Positions 7,029-14,530 of a stretch of DNA of 27,571 bases are shown in pieces. Each line of letters starts with the position of its first letter. The first letter of the stretch is position 1. The notes beneath the pieces are model-generated. The model made no database searches and was not told the DNA's origin. It was given only the letters and a program-made list of their open reading frames with translations. The stretch comes from an uncultured Oscillospiraceae bacterium (GTDB lineage: Bacteria; Bacillota; Clostridia; Oscillospirales; Oscillospiraceae): NCBI GenBank assembly GCA_934572355.1, contig CAKTKV010000001.1, forward strand, positions 1 to 27,571. The letters run 5' to 3'. Both the position numbers and the translations under genes were made by a program.

Positions 7029-8093
7029 TCATTTTTTCGAGTATATGTGGTACTTCTCGTCCCCGTCCAGGACACGGGTTATTCCCTCGCGAAGAGCCTT
7101 CATTTCTTTCGCTCCGGGAACAACAGTGACCGGCGCGAGGAAGGACACTCTCTCGGTTATCCGATCCGTCAGAGCCTTGCAGTACGCGCAGCCACCGGTG
7201 AGGATGATGCTGTCCACCTTCCCGGCTACGACAGTCGCCAGCGCGCCGATCTCCTTAGAGATCTGATACGCCATGGCGCTCAGAATGAAGTCCGCATGCT
7301 CGTCGCCGGCGTTTATCATCTCTTCGACACGGATGAGACTGCTCGTACCGAGGTGGGAGACGAGGCCGCCTTCGCCTTTGATGTGCTTCATCATCTCTGC
7401 TTTGGTATATTTTCCGGAGTAGCAGAGGTCAACATACGATTTGCCGTTGAGCTTGCCGGCACGTTCGGGGGACATCGGTCCTTCGTCGTCACTGCACAGG
7501 TCGATGATGCGGCCGTTTTTATGAAGGTTTATGCTTATGCCGCCGCCGAGGTGTGCCACGATGAAGTTCATGTCCTCGTATCTGCGTCCCAGCTTTTCTG
7601 CAACGTCTCTGGCTGTTGCGCGGGTATTGAGCACATGAGAGAAGGGACGGCGCTTCACATCCGCGAGACCGGTCACTCTGGCAATGTCCGTGACTTCGTT
7701 GACGCACACCGCGTCATAGATATAGGCATCGCAGCCCGCGGCCTTCGCAAACTCGTCCGCGAGTATTGCGGAAAGATTGGAAGGATGATTGGTCACCGGA
7801 TGGCGGCACGCATTGAGCAAGTTCTCCTCGATGAGGTATGCGCCGCCTTCGGCGAAGCCAAACGTACCTCCACGTGCGGCAACGGCATCATAGTGCTTGT
7901 CGAGCAGACCGCTGCGCTCAAGGCAGTTTCTGATGGCAGAATATCTGATGGGATACTGATCCGTGAGCGATGCGCAGCTTTTGAGTTCGGCTACCGGGTG
8001 CTCGATATTTTCGTCCAGCACCTGATCCTCGCCTTCAAAGACCGCGATTTTCGTGGAAGTTGAGCCGGTGTTTATAACTAAAATTCTGTACAA
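7029..8093 (-). CDS. buk: butyrate kinase (short/branched-chain carboxylate kinase)
   Basis: 354 residues, matching the family. It makes ATP and a free carboxylate from acyl phosphate. The N-terminal phosphate-binding strand is YRILVINTGSTSTKIAVFE; FIVAHLGGGISIN is the acetokinase-family HLGGG signature; LTGGCAYCKALTDRI is the adenosine-side motif. I chose TTG 8093: AAGGAG (8101-8106) is correctly spaced from it, and the protein then begins like other Buk proteins at -YRILVIN. The ATG at 8111 has no ribosome binding site, and the frame farther upstream lies beyond the promoter. This is the first gene of the seven-gene operon. Confidence 0.92.
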   Translation of the reverse strand: MYRILVINTGSTSTKIAVFEGEDQVLDENIEHPVAELKSCASLTDQYPIRYSAIRNCLERSGLLDKHYDAVAARGGTFGFAEGGAYLIEENLLNACRHPVTNHPSNLSAILADEFAKAAGCDAYIYDAVCVNEVTDIARVTGLADVKRRPFSHVLNTRATARDVAEKLGRRYEDMNFIVAHLGGGISINLHKNGRIIDLCSDDEGPMSPERAGKLNGKSYVDLCYSGKYTKAEMMKHIKGEGGLVSHLGTSSLIRVEEMINAGDEHADFILSAMAYQISKEIGALATVVAGKVDSIILTGGCAYCKALTDRITERVSFLAPVTVVPGAKEMKALREGITRVLDGDEKYHIYSKK

Positions 8094-8120
8094 TCTATCA
8101 CTCCTTATCATAGCTGCCTG

Positions 8121-8172
8121 TCCCGCGGCTTCTGGCTGCCGCGGGAACAAGGCTCGGAATTGGGCTTTCCGA
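8121..8172 (-). promoter_or_regulatory. structured leader of the buk operon (two hairpins)
   Basis: Between the inferred start (about 8180) and buk lie two inverted repeats. TCGGAA/TTCCGA (8154-8172) has a 7-nt spacer. TCCCGCGGC/GCCGCGGGA (8121-8146) is a 9-bp GC-rich stem with an 8-nt loop that ends about 15 nt before the AAGGAG. Neither is followed by a U-run, so they are not ordinary terminators. The first could be a DNA operator. The second could affect translation or mRNA stability. I recognise no known riboswitch class. Confidence 0.4.
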
Positions 8173-8185
8173 TTATGGTGCATTA

Positions 8186-8215
8186 AGTATAAAGCATGGC
8201 GGCATTGCGTGTCGA
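8186..8215 (-). promoter_or_regulatory. candidate sigma-A promoter of the buk-ptb-oxidoreductase-ldh2 operon
   Basis: On the minus strand, TCGACA (8210-8215) is followed after 18 bp by TATACT (8186-8191). It lies just downstream of the terminator of the FCD regulator gene and upstream of buk, with a leader of about 85 nt. Confidence 0.55.
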
Positions 8216-8226
8216 GTTTTGGGCAA

Positions 8227-8270
8227 AAAAGACGAACCCTGCACAGTTTTCTGTGCAAAGTTCGTCTTTT
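8227..8270. terminator. bidirectional intrinsic terminator after the FCD-GntR gene
   Basis: AAAAGACGAAC (8227-8237) pairs perfectly with GTTCGTCTTTT (8260-8270). Inside, GCACAG pairs with CTGTGC, leaving a 3x3 internal loop. Both flanks provide U-runs: on the minus strand the stem itself ends in TCTTTT and TTGCCC follows, and on the plus strand CGTTTTTT follows. It separates the regulator gene from the buk promoter. Confidence 0.8.
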
Positions 8271-8292
8271 CGTTTTTTACATTGAGCCTTTC

Positions 8293-9027
8293 TCAGTAAC
8301 GCATTGCTCTTGAAACAGTGAGCTGAAGGTGTGTGCGCATGCGCTGTTCAGCTAAATTTTCATCGCGCATAGTGATGGCGTCATATATCATTTTGTGCCT
8401 GTCGACCATGTTCAGACAGCAGTTGACATCCATTGCGGTGTATCTGAAAAAGTGTATCCGAGGCGTGAGGTTTTCGTATGTCTCGATAAGGTACCGGTTG
8501 TGGGACGCGTTTATTATCATTCGGTGGAACTCCTGATCCATCAGGCCAAGCGCATGGATGATATCTTCGCAGCGCTTTTGATCCACAATATTGAAATCCT
8601 CATCCCATGCGCTGCGTGCGCCATCTTCAAGAATATTTACAGAACGCGAAAGATTCTCCGCTATCCTTTTTATCTCGGAGGTGCGTATTCTGGCGCATGC
8701 GAGGCGCGTGGCAAGAGTTTCGATGGCGATGCGCAAATCAAGAAGCGCCATGTAATCACCAACCTTTATAACATACACCGTGTATCCCTGCGCGCCCTTG
8801 GAAAGGAACCCGTCCCGCTCAAGCATATTCAGCGCATCCCTGACAGGAGTTCGGCTCATATCGAGCTCTTCTGCTATCTGCTCCTGATTGAGCTTCTGCC
8901 CCGGCTTCAGTCTGTGCTGGACAATATCGTCAAGGATCAGCTGGTAGACAAGCTCCGTGCTGGATATGAAAGGATTCTTCTCTTTGATCTGTTCAAGTTT
9001 TCTCTTCTTTGAGGCAGAGCTTGGCAT
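8293..9027 (-). CDS. GntR-family regulator, FadR/FCD subfamily
   Basis: 244 residues. The winged helix spans about residues 20-90 and includes LNQEQIAEELDMSRTPVRDAL. The all-helical FCD effector domain follows. It keeps the metal-site pattern: Asp and His in MDQEFHRMI, His in VDRHKMIYDAI, and His in MRTHLQL. Metal-containing FCD domains commonly bind small carboxylates; LldR (lactate) and PdhR-like proteins are known examples. I chose ATG 9027 with GGAG 9 bp upstream; ATG 9036 directly abuts that GGAG. It is divergent from the permease/dehydrogenase operon and immediately upstream of the buk operon. It is therefore the natural candidate regulator of both, and I infer a hydroxy- or oxoacid effector. 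Confidence 0.85.
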   Translation of the reverse strand: MPSSASKKRKLEQIKEKNPFISSTELVYQLILDDIVQHRLKPGQKLNQEQIAEELDMSRTPVRDALNMLERDGFLSKGAQGYTVYVIKVGDYMALLDLRIAIETLATRLACARIRTSEIKRIAENLSRSVNILEDGARSAWDEDFNIVDQKRCEDIIHALGLMDQEFHRMIINASHNRYLIETYENLTPRIHFFRYTAMDVNCCLNMVDRHKMIYDAITMRDENLAEQRMRTHLQLTVSRAMRY

Positions 9028-9086
9028 TACATTCATCTCCGTATTGTATCTACTTTATTCTTAATTCTTATTAAACTGGGGCCAAA

Positions 9087-9100
9087 TTGTATATTTGTAT
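9087..9100. promoter_or_regulatory. TTGTAT direct repeats, possible FCD-regulator half-sites
   Basis: TTGTATATTTGTAT contains TTGTAT twice, 8 bp apart, covering the start region of the regulator's own promoter. The hexamer recurs at 9044-9049 near its ribosome binding site and at 9257-9262 over the -10 box of the divergent permease promoter. The repetition is seen directly. The region is AT-rich, so chance is possible, and binding is speculation. Confidence 0.3.
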
Positions 9101-9127
9101 AATATAAATAATTTTGGATTTTGTCAA
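9099..9127 (-). promoter_or_regulatory. sigma-A promoter of the FCD-GntR gene
   Basis: On the minus strand, a perfect TTGACA (9122-9127) is followed after 17 bp by TATTAT (9099-9104), about 65 nt upstream of the start codon. Confidence 0.72.
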
Positions 9128-9235
9128 CGCAGAGATACTGTTAATTTTTCTACTAATTAACTCAGAGCTTTTATAGGTACATTAAAATGCATTTTGGATT
9201 TCAAAAAAAACACAACCTAAGAGCGCAGATTTTTT

Positions 9236-9265
9236 TTGACACACATGGTACACTCTTTGTATAGT
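9236..9265 (+). promoter_or_regulatory. sigma-A promoter of the permease/dehydrogenase operon
   Basis: TTGACA (9236-9241), an 18-bp spacer, then TATAGT (9260-9265). Transcription should start near 9272, giving a leader of about 95 nt. A TTGTAT element overlaps the -10 box. Confidence 0.7.
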
Positions 9266-9367
9266 TTAATCAACATGGCGAACCCTTTTGGGCAGGGTCC
9301 ACCGTAAACGGAAAAGAATGTGTTCTGGCGCGCATTCTAAAAAAGAGAATAGGAGAGAAATAATCAC

Positions 9368-10831
9368 ATGAAATCACAGAAAACATCCACCGGAAAGTGG
9401 ATCGCATTAATCGTTGGTCTGTTTTGTATGTTTGCGACAGGCTTGATCACACCTCCCGCGGGTCTGTCCCAGGCCGGCTTCCAGGTCCTCGGCATTCTTG
9501 TCGGTGCTATAATCCTCTTCCTTACCTGGGGCACAGGCTTCCCCAGTATGATGATAGTCTTTGCGCTGATGACCGTTCCCGGGCTGAGCGCGGCAAAGGT
9601 CACTCAGGCAACCTTCGGCAACAACACCGTTGTGTTCCTGCTGTTCTGCATGATGCTTGCAGCCTGCCTTACCAAGAGCGGCGCCGCACGCCGTATCGCA
9701 ATATGGTTCCTCACCAATAAGCTTGCTCGCAAGAGCCCCTGGTGGACGGTCATCATGTTCTTCGCGGCAAACTATGTTCTCAACTTCGTTCTGTCTACCG
9801 CTGCGACCATCTTTGTCATGCTCCCCATCGCTGTTGAGATTTTCGAGAGCGTCGGCATAAAGAAGGAAGACAAGGCTCCTATCGCCGTCGTCCTGCTGCT
9901 TGGCACTCTGGTCACCGGCCTTATCTCCAACTCCGCGAACCCCATCTCCCACGCCACCATTCTTCAGGGCTTCTCCTTCTATGAATCCTTCACCGGCGAG
10001 GCCATGGACTTCTTCACCTACTGCGCCATCGCGACCCCGCTGACGCTCGTTGCATGCATAGTCTTTGTCCTCATGGTCAAATATATCTGGCGTCCCGACG
10101 TCTCCATGCTCTCCAACATAAACTACGAAGCTCTTGAGAGCAGCGTCGGCCCCATGAGCAAGCGCGAAAAGTGGTCCATCATATTCTATATTATATGCGT
10201 CATTCTGTGGATGATGCCGGGTCTGAGCAAGTATGTCTGGCCCTCCGCGGCTTCTTTCTTCGGCAAGATCAATAACTGCCTGCCCCCGCTGGCTGCACTG
10301 TTCATAATGAACTTCATCAAGGTCGACGGCGAGAAGATCCTCGACTGGAGCGATGCAGTCAAGTCCGTCAACTGGCCCTCCTTCATGTTCATCGCTTCCA
10401 TCATGGGTCTTGGCTCTTTCATGGGCAACGCCGATATCGGTATTCCCGCATGGATGTCCGCCACGCTCTCCCCGCTCTTCTCCAACGTCAGCCCCTTCAT
10501 GTTCCTGCTGATCATGGTCGTACTGACCGAGCTCATGACGAGCTTCTGCTCCAACACTGTTACGGTGTCTGTCATGCTCGCTGTTGCAATGCCGCTCGCT
10601 CTCGGTGTATATGACGGACGCATCAGCGCCTTCGTCGTAGCGGCTCTCGTTGCCGGCGCTGCCGATAACGGCTGGAGCGCACCTCCCGCATCTCCCACCG
10701 CCGCTGTTGTCTACGGTTCCGGCTGGGTCGATTCCAACCAGATGATGAAGTGGGGTCTCCTGACCGCGCTCATGCACGCGATCGTCACGATGACCGTCGG
10801 CTATCTGCTCGGCATAGCAATTTGCGGCTGA
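9368..10831 (+). CDS. SLC13/DASS-type anion permease, first paralog
   Basis: 487 residues with about 11-12 hydrophobic segments. DASS carriers move di- or tricarboxylates, or sulfate, usually with sodium. The two-fold repeat of the family can be followed. The C-terminal repeat has TSFCSNTVTVSVM with SNT at 395-397 and then APPASPTAAVVYGSGW, in the place of the TPPNAIVFGSG motif. In the N-terminal repeat the expected SNT position reads LSTAAT (142-147) and the later motif reads SNSANPISHA. The first sodium/substrate clamp therefore looks diverged. AGGAG precedes ATG 9368. It is first in a three-gene operon with a PanE-family dehydrogenase and a second, similar permease. The likely cargo is a hydroxy-, oxo- or dicarboxylate; this is inferred. 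Confidence 0.8.
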   Translation: MKSQKTSTGKWIALIVGLFCMFATGLITPPAGLSQAGFQVLGILVGAIILFLTWGTGFPSMMIVFALMTVPGLSAAKVTQATFGNNTVVFLLFCMMLAACLTKSGAARRIAIWFLTNKLARKSPWWTVIMFFAANYVLNFVLSTAATIFVMLPIAVEIFESVGIKKEDKAPIAVVLLLGTLVTGLISNSANPISHATILQGFSFYESFTGEAMDFFTYCAIATPLTLVACIVFVLMVKYIWRPDVSMLSNINYEALESSVGPMSKREKWSIIFYIICVILWMMPGLSKYVWPSAASFFGKINNCLPPLAALFIMNFIKVDGEKILDWSDAVKSVNWPSFMFIASIMGLGSFMGNADIGIPAWMSATLSPLFSNVSPFMFLLIMVVLTELMTSFCSNTVTVSVMLAVAMPLALGVYDGRISAFVVAALVAGAADNGWSAPPASPTAAVVYGSGWVDSNQMMKWGLLTALMHAIVTMTVGYLLGIAICG

Positions 10832-10866
10832 TACTGTAGGCTTTAGTTAGGCTGAAAGGAGTTATT

Positions 10867-11832
10867 ATGAAAATAGGTATTCTCGGCTGCGGCGCGACCG
10901 GAAGCGTATTTGCCTCCTATCTCAAGCTCGGCGGCGCAGATGATATTTGGCTTATCGATTTATATAAGGCGCACATGGACGCGGTGCGCGACAATGGGCT
11001 TATCATGAAAGACCACAACGGCGAGCATCATCTCACCGGCTTCCATACGGCATACACCGCCGAAGAAGTAGGCCCCTGCGATATACTCATCGTCCTCGTG
11101 AAGTCCACCCACACCCACTCCGCTCTTGAGGGCGCGGCATGCTGCATCACTCCGCAGACCGCCGTTATCTCCCTTCAGAACGGCCTCGGCAATGACCTTG
11201 ACCTTGCACAGTTCGTTCCGGAAAATCAGATCGGCTGCGGCTGCGGCCGTCTCGGCACTGTCCTTGTAGGCCCCGGCGTGTGCGATTCCAAGCCCGCTCA
11301 GGGAATAATCAACATGTATGTCGGCCCCGTCTACGGCGGCGAGATCGCAGCAAAGGGCTGCCGCTACATAGTCGACTGCTTCGCAAAGGGCGGCCTGAAC
11401 CCGGAGTATCTCGACGATGTGCGTCCCGCGCTCTGGAAAAAGGCAGCTTCCAACAGCGGCTTCAACACTGTCTGCGCAGTACTTGGCCTGACCATGAAGC
11501 AGGTACATGACGACGAGAACGCTATCGCACTTGTCAAGCAGATACTCAAGGAAGCCAGCGACTGCGCCAAGGCGCTCGGCATTGCCGACGACCTCTATAC
11601 AGGACTTGTCAGCGACATTCCGAAGACTGTTGCAAGCTACGGTGACTACTATCCTTCTCTGGCTCAGGACATGCTCATCTACAAGCGCCAGACCGAAGTC
11701 AACACTCTCTCCGGCGCGATCTCCCGCTACGGGAAACTCGCAAACGTCCCGACCCCGACCTGCGATGTTCTGTCCCAAGTCGTGCGCGCCATACAGGCAA
11801 ACTACGACAAGCGTTATAAAGACAAGGATTAA
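10867..11832 (+). CDS. ketopantoate reductase (ApbA/PanE)-family 2-hydroxyacid dehydrogenase
   Basis: 321 residues. The N-terminal Rossmann motif is GILGCGATGS (4-13). The conserved KPR residues are recognisable: Asn in SLQNGLG (N105), Lys in WKKAASNSGFN (191-192), Asp in PSLAQDM (D268), and Glu in RQTEVNT (E277). Family members reduce ketopantoate to D-pantoate. The Lactococcus lactis panE product instead reduces branched-chain 2-oxoacids to D-2-hydroxyacids. Because this gene sits between two anion permeases and not with panB/panC, I favour the hydroxyacid role, but pantoate synthesis is not excluded. AAGGAG precedes ATG 10867, 35 bp after the first permease. Confidence 0.82.
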   Translation: MKIGILGCGATGSVFASYLKLGGADDIWLIDLYKAHMDAVRDNGLIMKDHNGEHHLTGFHTAYTAEEVGPCDILIVLVKSTHTHSALEGAACCITPQTAVISLQNGLGNDLDLAQFVPENQIGCGCGRLGTVLVGPGVCDSKPAQGIINMYVGPVYGGEIAAKGCRYIVDCFAKGGLNPEYLDDVRPALWKKAASNSGFNTVCAVLGLTMKQVHDDENAIALVKQILKEASDCAKALGIADDLYTGLVSDIPKTVASYGDYYPSLAQDMLIYKRQTEVNTLSGAISRYGKLANVPTPTCDVLSQVVRAIQANYDKRYKDKD

Positions 11833-11840
11833 AAAAAGTG

Positions 11841-11872
11841 GGGCAGGGCGGTACCGCGCCCGGCCCTCTTTT
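11841..11872 (+). terminator. hairpin with short T-run between the dehydrogenase and second permease genes
   Basis: GGGC...GCCC closes an interrupted stem whose inner part is GGCG/CGCC around GTACCG (11841-11866). CTCTTTTA follows. It resembles a weak intrinsic terminator placed inside the operon, 13 nt before the next start codon, and could lower expression of the second permease. No separate promoter is obvious behind it. Confidence 0.45.
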
Positions 11873-11885
11873 AATGGAGAAAGCA

Positions 11886-13346
11886 ATGAAAAAAGAACAA
11901 TCCGCTGTCAAATGGTGCATACTCATTCTTGCAGCCGCGGTCGTTTTCGCCGTAAAGCTCCTCCCGCCGCCTGAAGGCCTGTCCGCAGCCGGCTTCCAGA
12001 TACTTGGCATCCTTGTTGTTGCGATCCTTCTTTTCCTCAGCTGGGGTATTGACTGGACAAGCATGCTCATAGTCGCGCTGCTGATGACCGTTCCTGGCTT
12101 GAGCACGGCAAGGGTGACTCAGGCGACATTCGGCAACAATACCGCCGTATTTTTGCTTTTCTGCTTCATGCTTGCGGCCTGCCTTACAAAGAGCGGCGTC
12201 GCAAGGCGTATAGCCGTGTGGTTCCTTACAAACAAGCTTGCGCGCAAGAGCCCGTGGTGGACCATCGTGATGTACTTCGCATCGGTTTATATCCTTGACC
12301 TGGTACTCTCGTCCGCGACCTGCATCATGATCTTCCTGCCGATACTTACAAGCATATTCGAAAGCGTCAAGCTTGACCGAGAAAAGGGCAAAAGCCTTTC
12401 TTCAATGCTGCTGCTATGCACGGTCGCGGTTGCGCTGCTGTCAAACGGCACTAACCCGATATCCCATGCCGTGACGATACAGGGCTTTTCGCTTTACGAG
12501 TCATACGTCGGCGCGGAGATGGACTTCTTCACGTTCAGCGCTGTCACCACACCGGTGTCTATACTGTCCATGATCGTCATTTTCCTGCTCGTGCGCTTTG
12601 TATGGAAGCCGGACGTCTCCGTATTCACGCGCATTGACTACGACACCATGGCAAATTCCTGCGGTCCGTTTACCAAGAAAGAACGCTGGTCGCTGATCAT
12701 CTATCTCTGCTGCGTTTTCCTCTGGCTTGTACCGGGGCTGAGCAAATACCTTCTGCCAGAGCTCTATCCTGCGCTGTCCAAGATAAACAATTGCTACCCG
12801 CCGCTGCTTGCGCTGTTTATCATGAACTTTGTCCATGTTGACGGCGAGAAGATACTTGATTGGAGCGATGCGCTCAAGGCGGTCAATTGGCCGACCTATC
12901 TCTTTATCTCTACGATAATGGGTCTTGGGTCATTTATGGGCAACTCCGATATAGGGCTCTCCGCATGGATGTCAGACCTTATGGCACCGGCGTTCACGAA
13001 CGTATCACCGGTCGCATTTGTCATTATCATGGTAGTTGTGGTAGACGTGCTTACGAATTTCTGCTCCAATTCCGTCGCGCTTTCGGTGGTGTTTGCAGTC
13101 GCCGTCCCGCTGTGCATGAACATCTATGACGGCGTGCTGAGTCCCATGCTCGTCGCGATCCTTGTGACGTCCTCGGCCATGAACGGCTGGGCTACACCTC
13201 CTGCTACGCCTACCGCTGCCGTGGCCTACTCTGCGGGCTGGTCGGATAACCGCATGGTCTTTAAGTGGGGAATGATATTTATGACAGTCCAGATAATTAT
13301 ATGTGTGGCTGTCGGTATACCCATGGCCAATCTGCTGATAGGCTGA
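11886..13346 (+). CDS. SLC13/DASS-type anion permease, second paralog
   Basis: 486 residues from ATG 11886, which follows GGAG by 6 nt. This start makes it one residue shorter than its paralog at 9368. The in-frame ATG at 11874 forms part of that GGAG. By eye the two proteins agree at well over half of positions, with long shared blocks such as FLTNKLARKSPWW and MNF-VDGEKILDWSDA. The C-terminal SNT (FCSNSVALSV variant, SNS) and APPATPTAAVAYSAGW-like elements are present. The N-terminal repeat has LSSATC (141-146) where SNT is expected. The pair arose by tandem duplication around the dehydrogenase gene. Different substrates, or import versus exchange, would explain keeping both. Confidence 0.8.
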   Translation: MKKEQSAVKWCILILAAAVVFAVKLLPPPEGLSAAGFQILGILVVAILLFLSWGIDWTSMLIVALLMTVPGLSTARVTQATFGNNTAVFLLFCFMLAACLTKSGVARRIAVWFLTNKLARKSPWWTIVMYFASVYILDLVLSSATCIMIFLPILTSIFESVKLDREKGKSLSSMLLLCTVAVALLSNGTNPISHAVTIQGFSLYESYVGAEMDFFTFSAVTTPVSILSMIVIFLLVRFVWKPDVSVFTRIDYDTMANSCGPFTKKERWSLIIYLCCVFLWLVPGLSKYLLPELYPALSKINNCYPPLLALFIMNFVHVDGEKILDWSDALKAVNWPTYLFISTIMGLGSFMGNSDIGLSAWMSDLMAPAFTNVSPVAFVIIMVVVVDVLTNFCSNSVALSVVFAVAVPLCMNIYDGVLSPMLVAILVTSSAMNGWATPPATPTAAVAYSAGWSDNRMVFKWGMIFMTVQIIICVAVGIPMANLLIG

Positions 13347-13380
13347 AAACCGAATAACTGCAAACTGCCAATAGCATATC

Positions 13381-13427
13381 ATAAACGCACATACCTCTGC
13401 TTGAAATGGCGAGGTATGTGCGTTTAT
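13381..13427. terminator. terminator after the permease operon
   Basis: A perfect 17-bp stem, ATAAACGCACATACCTC with GAGGTATGTGCGTTTAT, around a 13-nt loop. The AT-rich outer part of the stem and the following CTATGC provide only a weak U-tail, but the stem is long. It separates the permease operon from spoVAD. Confidence 0.65.
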
Positions 13428-13513
13428 CTATGCTCTGAGCCAATTATTTTTACATTTTTTGCCCCGTTCCGGAAATAATACTCATAAAACAAGCTTTGAA
13501 AGGGCGGGGGAGC

Positions 13514-14530
13514 ATGGCGAAAAGGATCGGCGGAAGGACGATAGAGCTGACGGCAGATGTCCGCGTCGCGGCGTCAGCCGCGGTAGCAGGGAAGAAAGAG
13601 GGCGAGGGGCCGCTCAAGGACTGCTTTGACTATGTATCGCAGGACTCATACTTTGCCGAGGACAGCTGGGAGAAGGCCGAGACGAGCATGCTGCGCCAAT
13701 GCTTCGGTATATGCCGCGGTAAGGCCGGCGGCGCAGCGTTCGAGCCGGAATGCGTCCTCGGCGGGGATCTGATCAACCAGTGCGTCAGCTCCTCCTTTGC
13801 GCTCAAGGACAGCGGCCTGCCATATCTCGGACTATACGGGGCATGCTCGACGATGGCGGAGGCGCTGTGTCTTGCGGCGCTGCTGATAGACGGCGGAGGC
13901 TTCAAGACCGCCGCCGCGCTCACCGGCTCGCACTTCTGCACGGCGGAGCGGCAGTACCGCTTCCCGCTCGAATACGGCGGGCAGCGCACGCCGACGAGCC
14001 AATGGACGGTCACAGGCTCCGGCTGCGTGATGCTCTCGCAAGGTGGGTATGGCCTGCGCATAAGCCATGTAACGCCGGGCAGGATAGTCGACGCGGGGAT
14101 AACAGACGCGAACAACATGGGCGCGGCGATGGCTCCCGCGGCTTATGACACGCTGAACGCGCATTTTAAGGACACCGGACGCACGCTCGATTACTACGAC
14201 GCGATCTTCACCGGTGACCTCGGCGCTATCGGGCACGACATTCTTCAGGAGCTTTTCCGGCGCGACGGCATCGAGCTCGGCATGCGCTATATGGACTGCG
14301 GCGTGCTGATATACGACCTCAAAACGCAGGATGTGCACGCTGGCGGCTCGGGCTGCGGATGCAGCGCCTCGGTGCTCGGCGGGCACATCCTGCCGGCGAT
14401 GGAGCGCGGAGTATGGAAGCGCGTGCTCTTTGCGGCGACGGGGGCGCTCATGTCCCCGGTGACCTGCCAGCAGGGGTGCAGCATACCGGGGATATGCCAC
14501 GCGGTCGCGTTTGAAACGGAGGGGCAATAA
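13514..14530 (+). CDS. spoVAD: stage V sporulation protein AD
   Basis: 338 residues from ATG 13514, just behind GGGGGAG; this equals the length of Bacillus subtilis SpoVAD. It has the thiolase-like fold sequence of the family: FEPECVLGGDLINQC, LGLYGACSTMAEAL, DAGITDANNMGAAMAPAAYDTL and GSGCGCSASVLGGHILPAM. SpoVAD binds dipicolinic acid and is needed to load Ca-DPA into the forespore. The next gene, spoVAE, starts at the very next base after the stop. The usual partner spoVAC, expected directly upstream, is absent; a permease operon with its own terminator lies there instead. I could not make a convincing sigma-F/G promoter in 13428-13513. Confidence 0.93.
   Translation: MAKRIGGRTIELTADVRVAASAAVAGKKEGEGPLKDCFDYVSQDSYFAEDSWEKAETSMLRQCFGICRGKAGGAAFEPECVLGGDLINQCVSSSFALKDSGLPYLGLYGACSTMAEALCLAALLIDGGGFKTAAALTGSHFCTAERQYRFPLEYGGQRTPTSQWTVTGSGCVMLSQGGYGLRISHVTPGRIVDAGITDANNMGAAMAPAAYDTLNAHFKDTGRTLDYYDAIFTGDLGAIGHDILQELFRRDGIELGMRYMDCGVLIYDLKTQDVHAGGSGCGCSASVLGGHILPAMERGVWKRVLFAATGALMSPVTCQQGCSIPGICHAVAFETEGQ

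Larger units (their letters stand above)
9028..9367. other. 340-bp divergent regulatory region between the FCD regulator and the permease operon
   Basis: There is no gene here. It holds two face-away promoters (9099-9127 minus and 9236-9265 plus), TTGTAT repeats, a very AT-rich stretch (about 9040-9235), and a roughly 95-nt plus-strand leader. The leader contains a weak inverted repeat, AGAATG (9315-9320) with CATTCT (9333-9338), before the AGGAG of the first permease. I see no riboswitch that I can name. Confidence 0.6.

Noticed and set aside
3644..8063. Series of long plus-strand frames (3644-4831, 4836-6146, 6519-8063) opposite the buk operon
   Set aside because: All lie antisense to genes with complete enzyme motifs, lack ribosome binding sites and show no family pattern.
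8094..8258. N-terminal extension of butyrate kinase from ATG 8111 or 8258
   Set aside because: The extension reaches the promoter, lacks a ribosome binding site and is not protein-like; TTG 8093 has AAGGAG and the correct family N-terminus.
9407..10777. 456-codon minus-strand frame opposite the first permease
   Set aside because: It is His/Glu/Asp-rich and featureless, as expected from reading a membrane protein gene backwards.
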